From the NCBI RefSeq assembly GCF_009498235.1, contig NZ_CP044205.1, positions 3,845,389 to 3,909,388 on the forward strand: a DNA stretch of 64,000 nucleotides, given 5' to 3'. Source of the stretch: Candidatus Methylospira mobilis. Lineage in GTDB: Bacteria; Pseudomonadota; Gammaproteobacteria; Methylococcales; Methylococcaceae. Made by a program: the position numbers and the translations under genes. Below are positions 63,924 to 64,000 of this stretch, in pieces. The first letter of the stretch is position 1. Each line of letters opens with the position of its first letter. Under the pieces are notes generated by a model. It did not search any database and was not told where the DNA came from. It worked only from the letters and a program-made list of their open reading frames with translations.

Positions 63924-64000
63924 ATGTCGTCAAGCCCAGAATCGACCGCCCGTGCGACACAGCAAGCTGCTTTGCCGGAACTCCCTGAAAACGCGACCCA
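63924..64000 (+). CDS. Start of a gene running off the window
   Basis: ATG 63924 with AGGGAAC upstream opens a frame of at least 25 residues (MSSSPESTARATQQAALPEL) to the end of the window. Ser/Thr/Ala-rich start; too short to identify. Confidence 0.4.
   Translation, partial: MSSSPESTARATQQAALPELPENAT

Overview
The window most likely comes from a gammaproteobacterial methylotroph, probably a Methylococcales methanotroph. The main evidence is an operon at 44.4-48.1 kb carrying a dihydropteroate-synthase-like DUF6513 protein, a DUF447 flavin-binding protein and the methanofuran enzyme MfnB, the mark of tetrahydromethanopterin/methanofuran C1 chemistry in an aerobe. RNase E/RluC, YajR/SSB, CysDN, PyrE/PyrD, ethanolamine ammonia-lyase and a Fiu/YbiX-type iron locus are all of gammaproteobacterial type. 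This assignment is inferred from gene content only.

Layout. 0.07-1.8 kb: a decayed mobile cassette with two ParB-like remnants. 2.0-7.6 kb: a partner-switching (Rsb-like) signalling cluster (PP2C phosphatase, STAS protein, divergent RsbW-like kinase) interleaved with a beta-carbonic anhydrase and an NCS2-fold permease whose C-terminus looks like an RsbW-type ATPase domain. 7.6-14.4 kb: rne, rluC, yajR, ssb, with an IS5-family element inserted inside the ssb stop codon. 15.4-20.2 kb: an AI-2E-family permease broken by an amber codon, then a GC-rich pair of cytochrome b561 and a P-type ATPase fused to a DsbB-like domain. 20.9-25 kb: a CZB protein, an IS3-family element with target duplication, bacteriohemerythrin and an old-yellow-enzyme pseudogene. 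25.4-32 kb: an MCP, a thaumatin-like lipoprotein, a broken RAYT transposase, an AT-rich island with a ParD-like/methionine aminopeptidase pair, and an orphan protein next to a perfect 17-bp palindrome.

32.7-44.1 kb is mostly housekeeping: cysDN, a parvulin, pyrE-moxR, an ABC transporter without its binding protein, GNAT, Uma2 and TetR, with an IS1182 remnant and a TPR pseudogene. 44.4-48.1 kb is the methanopterin/methanofuran-pyrD operon. 48.2-51.3 kb holds two very small membrane/lipoprotein genes and eutBC behind a structured leader. 51.6-57.7 kb is a Fur-box-controlled iron locus (hemP-tonB-exbB-exbD-receptor-PepSY protein-2OG oxygenase). 58-64 kb holds a J-domain protein, a coupled AAA-ATPase/nuclease-like pair that resembles a defence module, a MITE-like repeat, the relic of a large defence-type gene, a frameshifted methyltransferase and DUF4202.

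Many genes are broken (at least nine pseudogenes), and several families of short dispersed repeats recur, so the region has had repeated transfer, insertion and decay. The best candidates for undescribed biology are the carbonic anhydrase/permease/partner-switching cluster, the P-type ATPase-DsbB fusion with cytochrome b561, the ATPase/nuclease-like pair, the ParD-like/MetAP pair, and the interleaved inverted repeats ahead of eutBC.
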